Positions 32,825 to 42,807 of a DNA stretch of 64,000 nt are shown piece after piece. The position numbers and the translations under genes were made by a program. The notes under the pieces were generated by a model. The model ran no database searches. It was not told the DNA's origin and saw only the letters and a program-made list of their open reading frames with translations. Position 1 is the stretch's first letter; each line of letters opens with the position of its first letter. This stretch comes from Bacillus sp. sid0103 (lineage in GTDB: Bacteria; Bacillota; Bacilli; Bacillales_B; DSM-18226): the NCBI RefSeq assembly GCF_019219025.1, contig NZ_JAHUWN010000002.1, positions 310,001 through 374,000 of the forward strand, written 5' to 3'.

Positions 32825-32875
32825 TGATTTGGAATCTAATAAACTTCAATTATAGTAAGCCATCACACTCGTTAT

Positions 32876-35503
32876 TTAGAAGGTCACCCTTAGCGAAACG
32901 ATGCTTCTCGCTGGCAAATCACAGCTTATTTTCCCTTGATGAAGCAGCAGTGTTTCCCGATTTTCCTCCAACGGGGTGACGATATGCGCAGACGTTGGCG
33001 TGAATTGTGGGAACCCGATCGAACACGGATACGATTGCTCCGTTACATTCTGTAAACGAACAATGATCCCCTCCTTGTCATCTGCAGGTTTAAACGTTAC
33101 TAACGTTTGTCCGTCTTCGTCTACTTCCATGAATGTTCCTTCCATCGCCGCGGTCTCGGAACGGACAAAATCTCTTAACACAATCGGCGGTGTACTCGCC
33201 TCGACACCAAAGCGTGCGCAGTCGGCATCATTTGCTGGTCCTTCATGCGTGGAAAGCCGATAACGGAGAGGGATTTTTCCACCTTGACTAGCCTTGAAAT
33301 TCACCATCCAATGATTATTCAACGCCCATGACATGATGGTCGGCGATTCAGGCTCGAGCTTTTCTGCCCAGTTTCCTGTTGTAATGCCGCCCAAATGAAC
33401 AAGCGGTGCATCGAGTGGAACAATCGTTACCCCGCGCTTCTCATCGCTTACATCCACCCAGCGTTGAATCGGATACCAGTCTTTAACCGTTTCGTTGATT
33501 TGCTCCTTTTCAGGCGTAAGCGGAATCCCGTTAATATCCGCTCTAAAAACTGGTTTTTCCAAACGAAACGGAAAAGCAATAAAGACAGCTTCCGGATCCG
33601 TCACCTCTTTTTTATCAAGCATCCACTGAACATCAAGGGTGCGTTGCTTGCTTGGTAAAATAAACGTACATGTTGCCGAATGAATACCCCTTGCTTTAAT
33701 TTTCACTGAGATACGCGCTTCATAAGGGGTCACTTTCACCTCACCTACTTCAATTTCATGAGCTGTCTCCTGCACGAAAGCGGTATCGGTTAAGCCTTGG
33801 CCAAAGTATTCATTTGACCAGTCCGAGGCATAAATCGCATCCCGTCCTTTGGGATCATCCACCCATTCATAGACAAATTGTCCAGGCTCCCAATTGCGGT
33901 ACGTTCCCGCAAAGTCATATTTCAAGGTTTTATCGTACCATTCACTCAGCCCTCCGGTTTTAGGATTAACAGAGATTCGGTAGTAAGCGTTTTCAATCGA
34001 GAGTCCACTGCCTTGCAAATCTTCCCCATTTGGTCCATCGGTTAATGGCAGAAACTTATATCCAAAGGCAGGCACAGTTCCTTCAACTCTTCTTCCTTCT
34101 TCATCCGGCTTGATTCCCCACGTTAACCCGCGTGGCATAAACATTTCAAGCATGCCATTCGGGGCCTGTCCTCCGCGGCGGACAGGTTCTTCAACAATCA
34201 CCTTTCGCTCGAACGGAAGGGTATTAATCACCATTAGTTCTTTATACTGTGGTTCTGGCTTGGCTATTTCCGGAGGAAGATGGCCAAGATCGAAACGAAC
34301 CTCGTCCTGATGACTTCCATGCTCAGTGGCAAGGCTCCGGGCCGCACGCGCTAATATATCATGCGCTTCAGCAGAGCCATGATAGGCATAGCTTGATTTA
34401 CGGTTCCATTGTGAACGGGAGAACAGTCCATCAGGCGATTCAATACTTGAGAAGGCCCCCCATGTATGCTCATCATAAAGGGTAACCGATTCATAGGTAT
34501 CAATCAGTCTCTGAACATCCCAGCCCTTTTTACCAAACGCAGTCAGCCAAGCCCCAATCATTTCGGCACTATATAGGATTTCATGCGTCGATCGGTTTAA
34601 CCCCGTTTCATACGCACTGGACGCCACACCGTCACTCCACCAATCAAGCCAATCGCCGCGGATTGTCGGCAGTGAATCCACATATCTTTCTCTAATGATT
34701 CGGTTCAACTCAGAAATCGTGATCATTTCCATGCGTGGTGTTTTTCCAGCGGCATTCCACTCGCGAATGAAATCATATAATCGTGTATCAGGCGGCCCAT
34801 TATCGACGCGAATAGGATTGGTCGTTTGACCATAGACGAAGTCAAACGGGTAACTGTCGTCCTTTTCTAGCTTTTCAACAATGCCAGGGACAAGTTCTTC
34901 TGCCAGCTCCATATGTCCGAGCCCGGCGAGTCCGCCAAATAAATAGTGATATCCGTTCCATGCAAGCAATTTCCCTCCTGCAGGGCCTTCCCACCAAAAA
35001 GCGTTGGGACGCGGTTTAGGTACGCTGCCGCGGACAGGGTTGACTGCCATCGTAAACATTTCAATTCCCACCTCAGGCAGTAAGTCGGCAAACAGCCAAC
35101 TGGCTCCATTGACATCACAGTTCATGGCGACGCGAATATCGAGATCAAATTCCTCTTTCATCCGTTTAATCGGATACAAACTACGGTGCATCTGCTCTAC
35201 ATTCAGCAATGGCGTCAGATTATATTGCATCCCGGCCACATCAATCAGACCCGCTTTATGTAGTTTGAGAAAACGTTCAACTTGTGATGGAGGTCGTGAT
35301 TTTAGATAGCGTTCGGTAATCCCCGTTACTTCACAAACCCATTTCGCTTGTGCTTCTTTTGGATAAGACAATGTACTTTCACAGACATCAATAACTTGAT
35401 CGATAAATTCCATATGCTGACGATAGGCTACATCTTGATAATCCGTAAAACCAATATCTGTATGAGTATGATTAATAAAATAGAAAGTTTTAATTTTCCC
35501 CAA
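32876..35503 (-). CDS. GH38 alpha-mannosidase-like glycoside hydrolase (paralogue B)
   Basis: About 875 residues. I choose the TTG at 35503 (MGKIKTFYFINHTHTDIGF) since GGGGGATG lies seven bases upstream and the resulting N-terminus matches paralogue A; the frame stays open 16 codons further. Zinc ligands H14/D16 are in HTHTDIGFT and the predicted nucleophile is D130 in MNCDVNGASW. It has the usual helical middle domain and large beta-sandwich C-terminus. No signal peptide, so cytoplasmic. It follows the GntR gene by 53 bases. Its substrate may differ from that of A and C, since the residues around the active site differ (HTHTDIGF against HSHLDIGY). Confidence 0.9.
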   Translation of the reverse strand: MGKIKTFYFINHTHTDIGFTDYQDVAYRQHMEFIDQVIDVCESTLSYPKEAQAKWVCEVTGITERYLKSRPPSQVERFLKLHKAGLIDVAGMQYNLTPLLNVEQMHRSLYPIKRMKEEFDLDIRVAMNCDVNGASWLFADLLPEVGIEMFTMAVNPVRGSVPKPRPNAFWWEGPAGGKLLAWNGYHYLFGGLAGLGHMELAEELVPGIVEKLEKDDSYPFDFVYGQTTNPIRVDNGPPDTRLYDFIREWNAAGKTPRMEMITISELNRIIRERYVDSLPTIRGDWLDWWSDGVASSAYETGLNRSTHEILYSAEMIGAWLTAFGKKGWDVQRLIDTYESVTLYDEHTWGAFSSIESPDGLFSRSQWNRKSSYAYHGSAEAHDILARAARSLATEHGSHQDEVRFDLGHLPPEIAKPEPQYKELMVINTLPFERKVIVEEPVRRGGQAPNGMLEMFMPRGLTWGIKPDEEGRRVEGTVPAFGYKFLPLTDGPNGEDLQGSGLSIENAYYRISVNPKTGGLSEWYDKTLKYDFAGTYRNWEPGQFVYEWVDDPKGRDAIYASDWSNEYFGQGLTDTAFVQETAHEIEVGEVKVTPYEARISVKIKARGIHSATCTFILPSKQRTLDVQWMLDKKEVTDPEAVFIAFPFRLEKPVFRADINGIPLTPEKEQINETVKDWYPIQRWVDVSDEKRGVTIVPLDAPLVHLGGITTGNWAEKLEPESPTIMSWALNNHWMVNFKASQGGKIPLRYRLSTHEGPANDADCARFGVEASTPPIVLRDFVRSETAAMEGTFMEVDEDGQTLVTFKPADDKEGIIVRLQNVTEQSYPCSIGFPQFTPTSAHIVTPLEENRETLLLHQGKISCDLPARSIVSLRVTF

Positions 35504-35556
35504 TCGTACATCCCCCAAGCAAATTGTTTTTTCGGCTCTCCATTGAAACAATAGGT

Positions 35557-36222
35557 TTATTCCAATAGTTTGTCTTTACCAGAAAGAATATGTTTCTTCA
35601 TGACCATTTCCAATCTTTCAACATCTTTATTTTTAATCGAGTCCACGATGTTCTTATGGTCTTCTCTATTCATCTCAAAACGTTCAGAATACCGGTTAAA
35701 ATAAAACCTCGCCACTTGCGTATGGAAGTTTAAGGAACGATAAATTTTTAGCAACTGACTGTTACCTGAGATCTCCACTAACAGTTCATGGAAATTCGCA
35801 TCCAAATCGTTAAACGTAAAGAAATCATGGTCTCGTTCGTCTTTAGCCAGTTCTTCTTCCATCAAGGACAAGTTCATTTCAAGCTCAGCTAATTTTTCGT
35901 CGGTAACATGTTCAATAATATCCCGAGCAACTCCGCCTTCAATTAGAAGTCTAATTTGGATTAATTCCAACATATCTATATTAGAAAATTGGGTCACATA
36001 CGTGCCAATTTTGGGTTTAACAATGATTAGTCCTTCATTACTTAACCTTGCAATCGCATCCTTGATAGGGGTACGACTGACTTCCCACTGCTGCGCCAAC
36101 CCGTTTATATCAATACGTTCACCAGGTTTGATGATTTGAGTGGTGATCGCTATTTTTAAGCGATTGTATACTTTATTAGCTAAGTCTTCGGAACGAATCT
36201 TTAAAAAAATATCTGAGTTCAT
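35557..36222 (-). CDS. GntR-family (FadR/FCD type) transcriptional regulator
   Basis: 221 residues from the ATG at 36222 behind GAGGAGG; a TTG directly before it is possible. Winged helix-turn-helix at about 15-80 (GLAQQWEVSRTPIKDAIARL, then EGLIIVKPKIGTYV), followed by an all-helical FCD sensor domain (about 90-215), with a conserved FHELLVEISGN stretch containing the usual histidine. FCD regulators bind organic or sugar acids, often through a metal. That fits an effector derived from the sugar-acid pathway encoded downstream. It lies between two GH38 genes on the same strand. Confidence 0.88.
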   Translation of the reverse strand: MNSDIFLKIRSEDLANKVYNRLKIAITTQIIKPGERIDINGLAQQWEVSRTPIKDAIARLSNEGLIIVKPKIGTYVTQFSNIDMLELIQIRLLIEGGVARDIIEHVTDEKLAELEMNLSLMEEELAKDERDHDFFTFNDLDANFHELLVEISGNSQLLKIYRSLNFHTQVARFYFNRYSERFEMNREDHKNIVDSIKNKDVERLEMVMKKHILSGKDKLLE

Positions 36223-36263
36223 CAACCCCTCCTCACTCCTTTGTAAATGAATTTTATGTGTTA

Positions 36264-36294
36264 GAGAGGCCTTCCTTTAAGTAAAGGAAGGGCC
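36264..36294 (-). terminator. Strong hairpin after GH38 C
   Basis: AGGCCTTCCTTTA / TAAAGGAAGGGCCT stem with a two-base loop, located between the GH38 C stop (36322) and the GntR gene. The T run is weak, so it may act as attenuator or mRNA stabiliser. Confidence 0.65.
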
Positions 36295-36321
36295 TGCTCG
36301 GTTATTTACTTGAATCCATTA

Positions 36322-39291
36322 TCATTGTATATCAACGATAATCGTCTGAATATCATTTTTATTGACCTTCAAGGTGACCTCGCTGTCGTTACTTTCAATC
36401 CCTCGTAATTGGCCGTTCGCGATATTGGCTGTATAGGCCTTTCTAATTTTTACATTTGGAAAATGCAATGTCACATCTGTATCCTTGCCACCGACTTCAT
36501 GAAGGCGAACTTGATAACGGCCTTCCCCAAGTTTTCTTATTGCTAAAATTTGAACATGATCACAATTAACAGAGACAAATGACTGACTATTTTTAGTGAC
36601 TTGATATGGAACGGATAGTCCCGCTAATGGATTTTGCACCTGTGCACCAAATTGGTACGCTTTTACCGGATCGAAATCTCCCACATGGCTTGTGATGCTG
36701 TATCGTAATTCAATTTCGCCGCCTTGCTTATTTGGAAAATTGGTATCCCAAATATTGTGTAAGGCGTAGGAGTAAATCGTTTGTGGTTCATTTTCCGGGA
36801 GTGTCGTTTCAAATGGTGCATAAGGAATATAGATATTCTCCAATTGAATTAAAGGTGCCTCCAACGTCCCCCACAAAACGGTATAATCAGCATTACTAAC
36901 TGACAGCCAGTGCTGAATTGCCTTCATATAATGACAAGAGCCAGGCACATGCTGGTCGTCCGGAGAGACATAATCTCCGGTAATTTCATACCTCAGTTTA
37001 CCGCCTTCGACATGGAATGGAAAAGGTAAATAAACGGCTTCCTTCACTTCTGTTTCTGTCTTCATCAAGCGGTTAACAAGATCAATTCTCTTTAAGTTTT
37101 GGTACAGAATAATTTCTTGTTCCACCCATTCGCATCCAGGTGCCTGCAGGGAAATCCTAATCTTTTGATAGACCGCGTTCGATTCCACGAGTTTCACTTT
37201 TGCAAGACTGGCAGTGCTTCTCTTTCCAAGCGTATCCGTATTCCCGGTTACCCGTGAAGATAAATGGTTGAAACGCGGTGCTGTTGTAAATTGGTCATAG
37301 ACATACTGGTTAAATTGAAAAGGCGATTTTCCATTGACAAGTTCCTCGCCAATTTCTTTGTCGATGATGCTATTAATTCCGCCCGTTTCTGGATCAATGC
37401 TTATTTTATAAAATTGATTTTCCAACAGTCGGGTCTCATTTTTAAACTCTACTGCTGATGGGCTCACTTCTAGGTCTGTTTCTACGATTCGGTAGGAACG
37501 ATGGCCAATTGGCGGCACGTTTTCTGCGAGGAAGGTCACAAATGCCCCAAGTGGTTTTGGTGTACTTTCCAACCTTAATTTAGACGAATAAATAACGGCT
37601 TCTCCATCTTCGTTAAGCAGCTTGAATTGCTTTTTCACATCACACTGTCCATCTGGAATAAAAACAGTCACGGTATCCGTTCGTTCAAATGACTCTGGAT
37701 TATAGACAACGATGGTACTGGTCTTTTGATCATAATCACAATCCAAAAGATCGACTAACAGGTTTTGAGCTCGTTTATATTCAGTTAGGCTTTGGATGTA
37801 AGCCGTTTGCGCAAACCCTTGTTTGATATTCCATTGAATTTGACCGGAGGTATTATGGGTTATTGATTTATCCCAAGGGTTCCAAGCCCCCCACGTATGT
37901 TCATCAAATAACACCATGTTTTCATAAGCATTTTGCAGCACTTGTTTTGGATATTCATGTGAATCGCCTTGCATCGACGCAATCGAATGGAAGGTTTCCG
38001 CTGAGCGCAATAAATGGTGCGATTTCCGGTTTAGACCGTTCGGATAAGCGCCCGATGCGATCCCATCCGCCCACCAATCCGTCCAATCCCCTTTAAAAAC
38101 AGGGATATCAAGATCTTGTTGTGATTCAATCGCTTCAAAGAACTGTTTATTTGTCGATGTAATCAATTTAGGATAAGCCCATTTTTCATTCCATTTCTTG
38201 GCCACTTCTGACGGGATGAGACTAGGCCCGGCATTATCCCAGTAACAGCCTTGAACGCGCAGATGTACCGTGTCTAATGGATATTTTTCGTTTGTTAATT
38301 GTTGTACTAACTCCGGCAGCTTTTCAAATGTTTCATCATAGCCATCCGCAATCCCAATTCGATTTCCCTCCATATACACGCCATGTGGTGTATCTGTATA
38401 CCAGACTAGCACTTTTTGACCATTTTCATGCTGCCAATAAAATGGACGTTGCAGTTTTTCACCTGGAAGTAAGTGAGGGATGGAGCGCCCCGCATAATTG
38501 TGGGCAACTGAAAAATATTTAATGCCCATATCCGTCAAACACTTTAAAAATCCTTTCGTATGGCCAGGCACATCCGTCTGTAAAACCGTATCAATTTCAA
38601 TTCCATATTCATCACGAAGTTGTTGGGCGGTTTCAAACGTTCGGGCCAGTTCATCTATATGATAAGCTTCCGTGTGCATACTCATATAGGCACCTGCCAC
38701 TTCGATTCGTCCTTCTTTAATTCTCCGTAACATTTTTTCCACTTGGGCTTTCGGACGACTTTTTAACCAAAACTTCAATGGCCAAGTAACTTCAATCACC
38801 CATTTAAAATCTGTTTCTGGATTCGTCCCGTTCAAATCACATAACTCCAGCACTTGATCTAAATAAACGAGATGATGATCTAATACTTCATGCTGTGGGT
38901 CCGTGTATCCAATATCTAAATGGGAATGTTGGATCACATGGAAGGTCCAATGTTTTTCTGGCATGACCGTCACGGTGTCCCCAATTTCATTGGAGCTCCA
39001 CCTTAACACCACTCGGTATGGAGTTGGTTCCGTTACTTCCGGGACGTACACTTCCAAGGTGGTCTTTCCCGCGCCAATTCGACCTACATTTTTAACAATT
39101 TTCCCATTCTTACTCGTAAGGATTAATTCTGCCGTTGAAATTCGTTCACCTAATTCGATATGGACAAAAATCACTTGTTTTAGTTCATTGCCCTGTCTGA
39201 CAAAGAATACCGAGTTCTCCGCGGAGAATCCGATCACTCGCGCCGATTGATTGGTTTCCTGAATTTTAGAATTTTTTAATTGGGTGGTCAA
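36322..39291 (-). CDS. GH38 alpha-mannosidase-like glycoside hydrolase with N-terminal extension (paralogue C)
   Basis: 989 residues, TTG start behind AGGAGGAG. The first 112 residues form an extra beta-rich domain (VFFVRQGNELKQVIFVHIEL and TPYRVVLRWSS) not found in paralogues A and B. The GH38 core begins at HVIQHSHLDIGYTDPQ with zinc ligands H124/D126, and the predicted nucleophile is D240 in QTDVPGHTKGF. The C-terminal part is the expected beta-sandwich. Cytoplasmic. It follows the importer 2 permease gene by 24 bases, so it is cotranscribed with importer 2 and probably acts on the same imported glycan. Confidence 0.9.
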   Translation of the reverse strand: MTTQLKNSKIQETNQSARVIGFSAENSVFFVRQGNELKQVIFVHIELGERISTAELILTSKNGKIVKNVGRIGAGKTTLEVYVPEVTEPTPYRVVLRWSSNEIGDTVTVMPEKHWTFHVIQHSHLDIGYTDPQHEVLDHHLVYLDQVLELCDLNGTNPETDFKWVIEVTWPLKFWLKSRPKAQVEKMLRRIKEGRIEVAGAYMSMHTEAYHIDELARTFETAQQLRDEYGIEIDTVLQTDVPGHTKGFLKCLTDMGIKYFSVAHNYAGRSIPHLLPGEKLQRPFYWQHENGQKVLVWYTDTPHGVYMEGNRIGIADGYDETFEKLPELVQQLTNEKYPLDTVHLRVQGCYWDNAGPSLIPSEVAKKWNEKWAYPKLITSTNKQFFEAIESQQDLDIPVFKGDWTDWWADGIASGAYPNGLNRKSHHLLRSAETFHSIASMQGDSHEYPKQVLQNAYENMVLFDEHTWGAWNPWDKSITHNTSGQIQWNIKQGFAQTAYIQSLTEYKRAQNLLVDLLDCDYDQKTSTIVVYNPESFERTDTVTVFIPDGQCDVKKQFKLLNEDGEAVIYSSKLRLESTPKPLGAFVTFLAENVPPIGHRSYRIVETDLEVSPSAVEFKNETRLLENQFYKISIDPETGGINSIIDKEIGEELVNGKSPFQFNQYVYDQFTTAPRFNHLSSRVTGNTDTLGKRSTASLAKVKLVESNAVYQKIRISLQAPGCEWVEQEIILYQNLKRIDLVNRLMKTETEVKEAVYLPFPFHVEGGKLRYEITGDYVSPDDQHVPGSCHYMKAIQHWLSVSNADYTVLWGTLEAPLIQLENIYIPYAPFETTLPENEPQTIYSYALHNIWDTNFPNKQGGEIELRYSITSHVGDFDPVKAYQFGAQVQNPLAGLSVPYQVTKNSQSFVSVNCDHVQILAIRKLGEGRYQVRLHEVGGKDTDVTLHFPNVKIRKAYTANIANGQLRGIESNDSEVTLKVNKNDIQTIIVDIQ

Positions 39292-39315
39292 AATGAACTC
39301 CTCCTATTTTGGTGA

Positions 39316-40140
39316 TTATTTTCCGACCAGAGACATACCTTGCATAAAGTTCTTCTGTAAAAAAGAGAATAATAATAATGTAGGAACAGACGCAATTAAC
39401 ACAGCTACTAAAATAGCAGGGATATTAGAACCTGCATACATCCCTTGTAAACTCGCAACCCCCGACATGATTGGTCGAACAGACTCGGATTTACTGAGCG
39501 TTAACCCAAATAAGAGATCATTCCAAATCCACGTAAACTGGAACAAAAATAACACAGCGATTGGAGCCCTCGACATCGGCAAGAAGATTTGCAGGAAAAT
39601 TCTAAAATCAGTACTTCCATCCAATCGTGCCGCTTCGACGATTTCTTTCGGTATCGTCGTAAAAAAGTTCCTGAGCACAAACAAGCAAAATGGAATCGAT
39701 ACTGCGGTATAAAAAATAGTTAATCCCCAGTTCGTATCATACATTTGAAAACCACTGTACATTTTAAAAAGAGGGATGAGATACATCTGGAAAGGAAAAA
39801 CAGTGCCACTATAGATGATTAAAAACCAAAATAAGCGGCCCCGCACTTCTAATGTGGTTAAAGAGAACGCCGCTAAGGCAGCAATAAAAATAGCGAAAAA
39901 CGATCCGACAGAACCGTATATTAAACTATTGATAAAACCCGAACCAATCCCTGCCTCTTCCCAAACATAGGCAAAGTTCTCGATAAACCCGATCTCCGTT
40001 GGCAGCTTCCAAAATTCACCCGTGAAAAAATCTTTCGTAGATTTGATAGCATTTACTACAACAAACCAAAATGGCAGCACCCAAATGAGGGCAAGAAGGA
40101 GCACCACCATATTGGTTACCCTGCGTGATACGTGAGTCAT
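39316..40140 (-). CDS. Sugar ABC transporter permease, MalG-like (importer 2)
   Basis: 274 residues, ATG behind AGGAGGGG. Six predicted transmembrane segments and the EAA loop EAARLDGSTDFRIFLQIFLP (about 175-194). The final residues (NFMQGMSLVGK) are typical of CUT1 MalG-like permeases. Paired with the MalF-like gene four bases upstream. No ATPase gene in the operon. Confidence 0.93.
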   Translation of the reverse strand: MTHVSRRVTNMVVLLLALIWVLPFWFVVVNAIKSTKDFFTGEFWKLPTEIGFIENFAYVWEEAGIGSGFINSLIYGSVGSFFAIFIAALAAFSLTTLEVRGRLFWFLIIYSGTVFPFQMYLIPLFKMYSGFQMYDTNWGLTIFYTAVSIPFCLFVLRNFFTTIPKEIVEAARLDGSTDFRIFLQIFLPMSRAPIAVLFLFQFTWIWNDLLFGLTLSKSESVRPIMSGVASLQGMYAGSNIPAILVAVLIASVPTLLLFSFLQKNFMQGMSLVGK

Positions 40141-40144
40141 CTTC

Positions 40145-41089
40145 TCACCCCTCCTGTTTCAAGGTTGTCTTCAAGTAACCCCAAGAAAGTATTAATACGA
40201 ATATAGATAAAATGACGGCAATGGCTGACCCATAGCCATAATGAGATAAAACAAACGTTTCACGGTACATCGTAACCGCAAGTGTCTCAGAGGATCGGAA
40301 CGGCCCGCCCTGCGTCATCACCCAAATCGTATCAAACACTTTAAAACTATTAACCAGCGACATTAACACAACTACACTTGTGATTGGTCTAAGCAAAGGA
40401 AACGTGATGTTCTTAAACAAGCGCCAGCCTGATGCCCCGTCAATCATCGCTGCTTCCAATGGCTCTTTCGGAATGGCATTTAATCCGATTAAAAATAACA
40501 CCATATTCGTCCCCATACTCTGCCACGTATACGTCCATATCATCGATAAGGTATTAACCGTGGGTGTCAGCAACCAATCAATCGCTGCAAGATCTTTCCA
40601 CCCAAACAAGTCGAATAAGGAGGACAATCCACCCGGTGATAATAAGAACGCCCACACAACACCGGTAGTTGTTAATGAGATTGCATGTGGTAAATAAAAG
40701 ATGTTTTTATAAACAATACTCCATCTTAAATGTTGAATCCCAACGGCAATCGCCAAACCTACTCCAACCGGCAGGAGTAGCGAAGCGAGCACCCAAATGA
40801 TGGTGTTTATAATAGACGTAGTAAAGATCTTATCTGTGAAAATACTAATATAGTTTGAAAATCCAACAAAATCCGGGAGATTGATTCCATCCCACTTGGT
40901 GAAACTAATCACCAATGTGTAAACAGCTGAATAAATGAAAAATACACCTACCAACAGGACTGCGGGTAAAAGATATAAGTACGGGACGATTTTCTTTTTG
41001 ATTGGGACCTTCGTTTTATTAGTCGTGATGTTATGTAACTTCACCCCGTTGTCCAGCTGAACCGTTTCTGTCTGCTCCAAACTACTCAT
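40145..41089 (-). CDS. Sugar ABC transporter permease, MalF-like (importer 2)
   Basis: About 314 residues. ATG at 41089 (MSSLEQTETVQLDN) is preferred because GAGGGGAG lies just upstream; the longer frame starts before the intercistronic hairpin. A short cytoplasmic N-terminus is followed by about six transmembrane segments and the EAA loop EAAMIDGASGWRLFKNITFP (about 217-236). Partner of the MalG-like permease downstream. Confidence 0.93.
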   Translation of the reverse strand: MSSLEQTETVQLDNGVKLHNITTNKTKVPIKKKIVPYLYLLPAVLLVGVFFIYSAVYTLVISFTKWDGINLPDFVGFSNYISIFTDKIFTTSIINTIIWVLASLLLPVGVGLAIAVGIQHLRWSIVYKNIFYLPHAISLTTTGVVWAFLLSPGGLSSLFDLFGWKDLAAIDWLLTPTVNTLSMIWTYTWQSMGTNMVLFLIGLNAIPKEPLEAAMIDGASGWRLFKNITFPLLRPITSVVVLMSLVNSFKVFDTIWVMTQGGPFRSSETLAVTMYRETFVLSHYGYGSAIAVILSIFVLILSWGYLKTTLKQEG

Positions 41090-41108
41090 TTTATCTCCCC
41101 TCAAAGGC

Positions 41109-41129
41109 AGGGAGCAAAACGCGCTCCCT
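41109..41129 (-). terminator. Intercistronic hairpin after binding-protein gene
   Basis: AGGGAGC / GCTCCCT with a short loop and no T run, between the binding-protein and permease genes. Same position as the stem at 20136 in importer 1, probably balancing expression. Confidence 0.65.
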
Positions 41130-41151
41130 ACTAATCTCAAAAACTTTTACA

Positions 41152-42432
41152 TTACTTATTTTCCACCCAAACCTTTTGCGCTTGCCCTTCAATTGTTTCA
41201 AGGACTTCCTTATAGGTGCTTGTGTCTAAAATGAATTTCGCAAACTGATCAACGGCAAATTCCGAAATCTCAGGAGGAGTCGCTTCCCAATATCTTTGCA
41301 GTAATTGATAGTGATTCGCGCCAATATCCTCAGAAATTTTATCGGTTATCACATTATTGGATTTAACCTCAGGCAGAAGCGGAGCAAAACCTTGTGACTC
41401 TGTCCAAAGCTGTTGCGGTTCCTTTTTGAAAAAATTACGGACAGCTTCCTTGGCTTTTTCTTTATTTTTACTCTTTTCAGCTACAACGATTGGGGATGTT
41501 TCGTAAATGGCTACATTCCCTACACCATCATTAATGGCAGGTACAATAAATGCGCCAAAATCACTGCCTGGCTGTAGTCCTGTCTTTAATAACGAAGACT
41601 GCCACCACTGACCCATAAGAACCATTCCGACATCACCTTTTGCAATATCAGAGAGGAGATTCCCATCGATATCACCAGGTTTTGAGAAATATCCCTTATC
41701 AATCAAGGATTTCCATAATTCCATTACCTTCACCACACCTGGATCGGTGTAGGAAGCTTCACCCACCATCAACTTATCGTAAAGCGCTGGATCGGAGTGA
41801 GCGAGCAATTCTTCAAACCAGATAAACGTCTGCCAGCGTGATTTAAATGGCTGGGCAAATGGCGTCACACCATTCTTCTTTAGGGTATCAAGGACATTCA
41901 TAAATTCATCCCACGTTTTAGGCTCTTTCAACCCATATTTATCGAATACCTTTTTGTTATAAAACACATTCCAATAGGAAACATGCAACGGTGCCCCGTA
42001 TACTTTTCCGTCAATCGTGTACGCTTTGGCTAATTCGGGATTTAACCCTTCTTTTTCATAATAGTCCTTCCACTCAGCTGTAAGATCAGCCGCCGCTCCA
42101 GCTTCTACGATTTCCTTCATCCGGAAACCTGACCACCAACTGAACAAAGTCGGAGGTTCATTGCCTTGTAACGACTGCTTAATGGTCGTCTGGAAGGAAG
42201 TTGTATCCGAAAAAGGTACCGCCTTAATGCCAGTTCCATACTTCTCAGCAGTTAATTTTCCAACCTTATCAAAATTTGTAGCCCAGTTTGATTTATCCAT
42301 GTAATACTCAACCAGATTGGACTCTTTACTATTCGACTTCGAGGTCTCTTTACTACTACAAGCACTCAAAACCGTTGCCCCTAGTAAAACCGTTGTTAAA
42401 AGGACAGAAACTTTTCTATTGAACTTTTTCAA
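41152..42432 (-). CDS. Extracellular sugar-binding lipoprotein, family 1 (importer 2)
   Basis: About 426 residues. I choose TTG at 42432 (MKKFNRKVSVLL): AAGGGG lies seven bases before it, while the GTG three codons upstream overlaps that site. Signal sequence with lipobox LSAC (C25). Family-1 solute-binding features: YNKKVFDKYGLKEPKTWDEF (about 163-182), GDVGMVLMGQWWQSS (about 270-284). It is the first gene of the importer 2, GH38 C, GntR, GH38 B and oxidative-pathway run. The long leader contains a cre-like site, so CcpA repression is likely. Confidence 0.92.
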   Translation of the reverse strand: MKKFNRKVSVLLTTVLLGATVLSACSSKETSKSNSKESNLVEYYMDKSNWATNFDKVGKLTAEKYGTGIKAVPFSDTTSFQTTIKQSLQGNEPPTLFSWWSGFRMKEIVEAGAAADLTAEWKDYYEKEGLNPELAKAYTIDGKVYGAPLHVSYWNVFYNKKVFDKYGLKEPKTWDEFMNVLDTLKKNGVTPFAQPFKSRWQTFIWFEELLAHSDPALYDKLMVGEASYTDPGVVKVMELWKSLIDKGYFSKPGDIDGNLLSDIAKGDVGMVLMGQWWQSSLLKTGLQPGSDFGAFIVPAINDGVGNVAIYETSPIVVAEKSKNKEKAKEAVRNFFKKEPQQLWTESQGFAPLLPEVKSNNVITDKISEDIGANHYQLLQRYWEATPPEISEFAVDQFAKFILDTSTYKEVLETIEGQAQKVWVENK

Positions 42433-42600
42433 TACAAGCACCCCTTTTTCTGCTAGAACGATAAATTTTAGTTGTTAACAATCGGGTAAAACATAGTGAG
42501 GAATATGGACATGTGGTGTGGGATTCTCGTGGTGAAGGAACAAGCCATTTCTGAAAAAAAACGCTGGGACTCCTCCTTTCGATCATTGTGTTTTCATAAT

Positions 42601-42614
42601 CGTAAACGCTTACA
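42601..42614 (-). promoter_or_regulatory. cre-like site (CcpA carbon catabolite repression)
   Basis: On the minus strand TGTAAGCGTTTACG agrees with the cre consensus TGWAARCGYTWNCW except for the last base. It lies in the leader between the candidate promoter (42710-42739) and the binding-protein gene, where a bound CcpA would block elongation. Confidence 0.65.
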
Positions 42615-42709
42615 GAATACTCACCAGTTTGGTTTTTTATCAGAAGAGTAGTGGTTTTGATTCGTAAACTTAATTTTCTGATAAATTTATGGTTTATGAT
42701 TCTTGTTTA

Positions 42710-42739
42710 ATGGTAAATTAGCCCATGGATGTTTGTCAA
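42710..42739 (-). promoter_or_regulatory. Candidate sigma-A promoter of importer 2 operon
   Basis: Minus-strand TTGACA (42739-42734) and TACCAT (42715-42710) with an 18-bp spacer, about 280 bases upstream of the first start codon. The leader in between has no gene but contains the cre-like site and an isolated GGAGGAG near 42570. Confidence 0.5.
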
Positions 42740-42807
42740 CTGAATATTTTTTATTTTATGAAAATACCGAACTCCAAGTTTGATTAACTCTAAAATAAGA
42801 GGGGATT

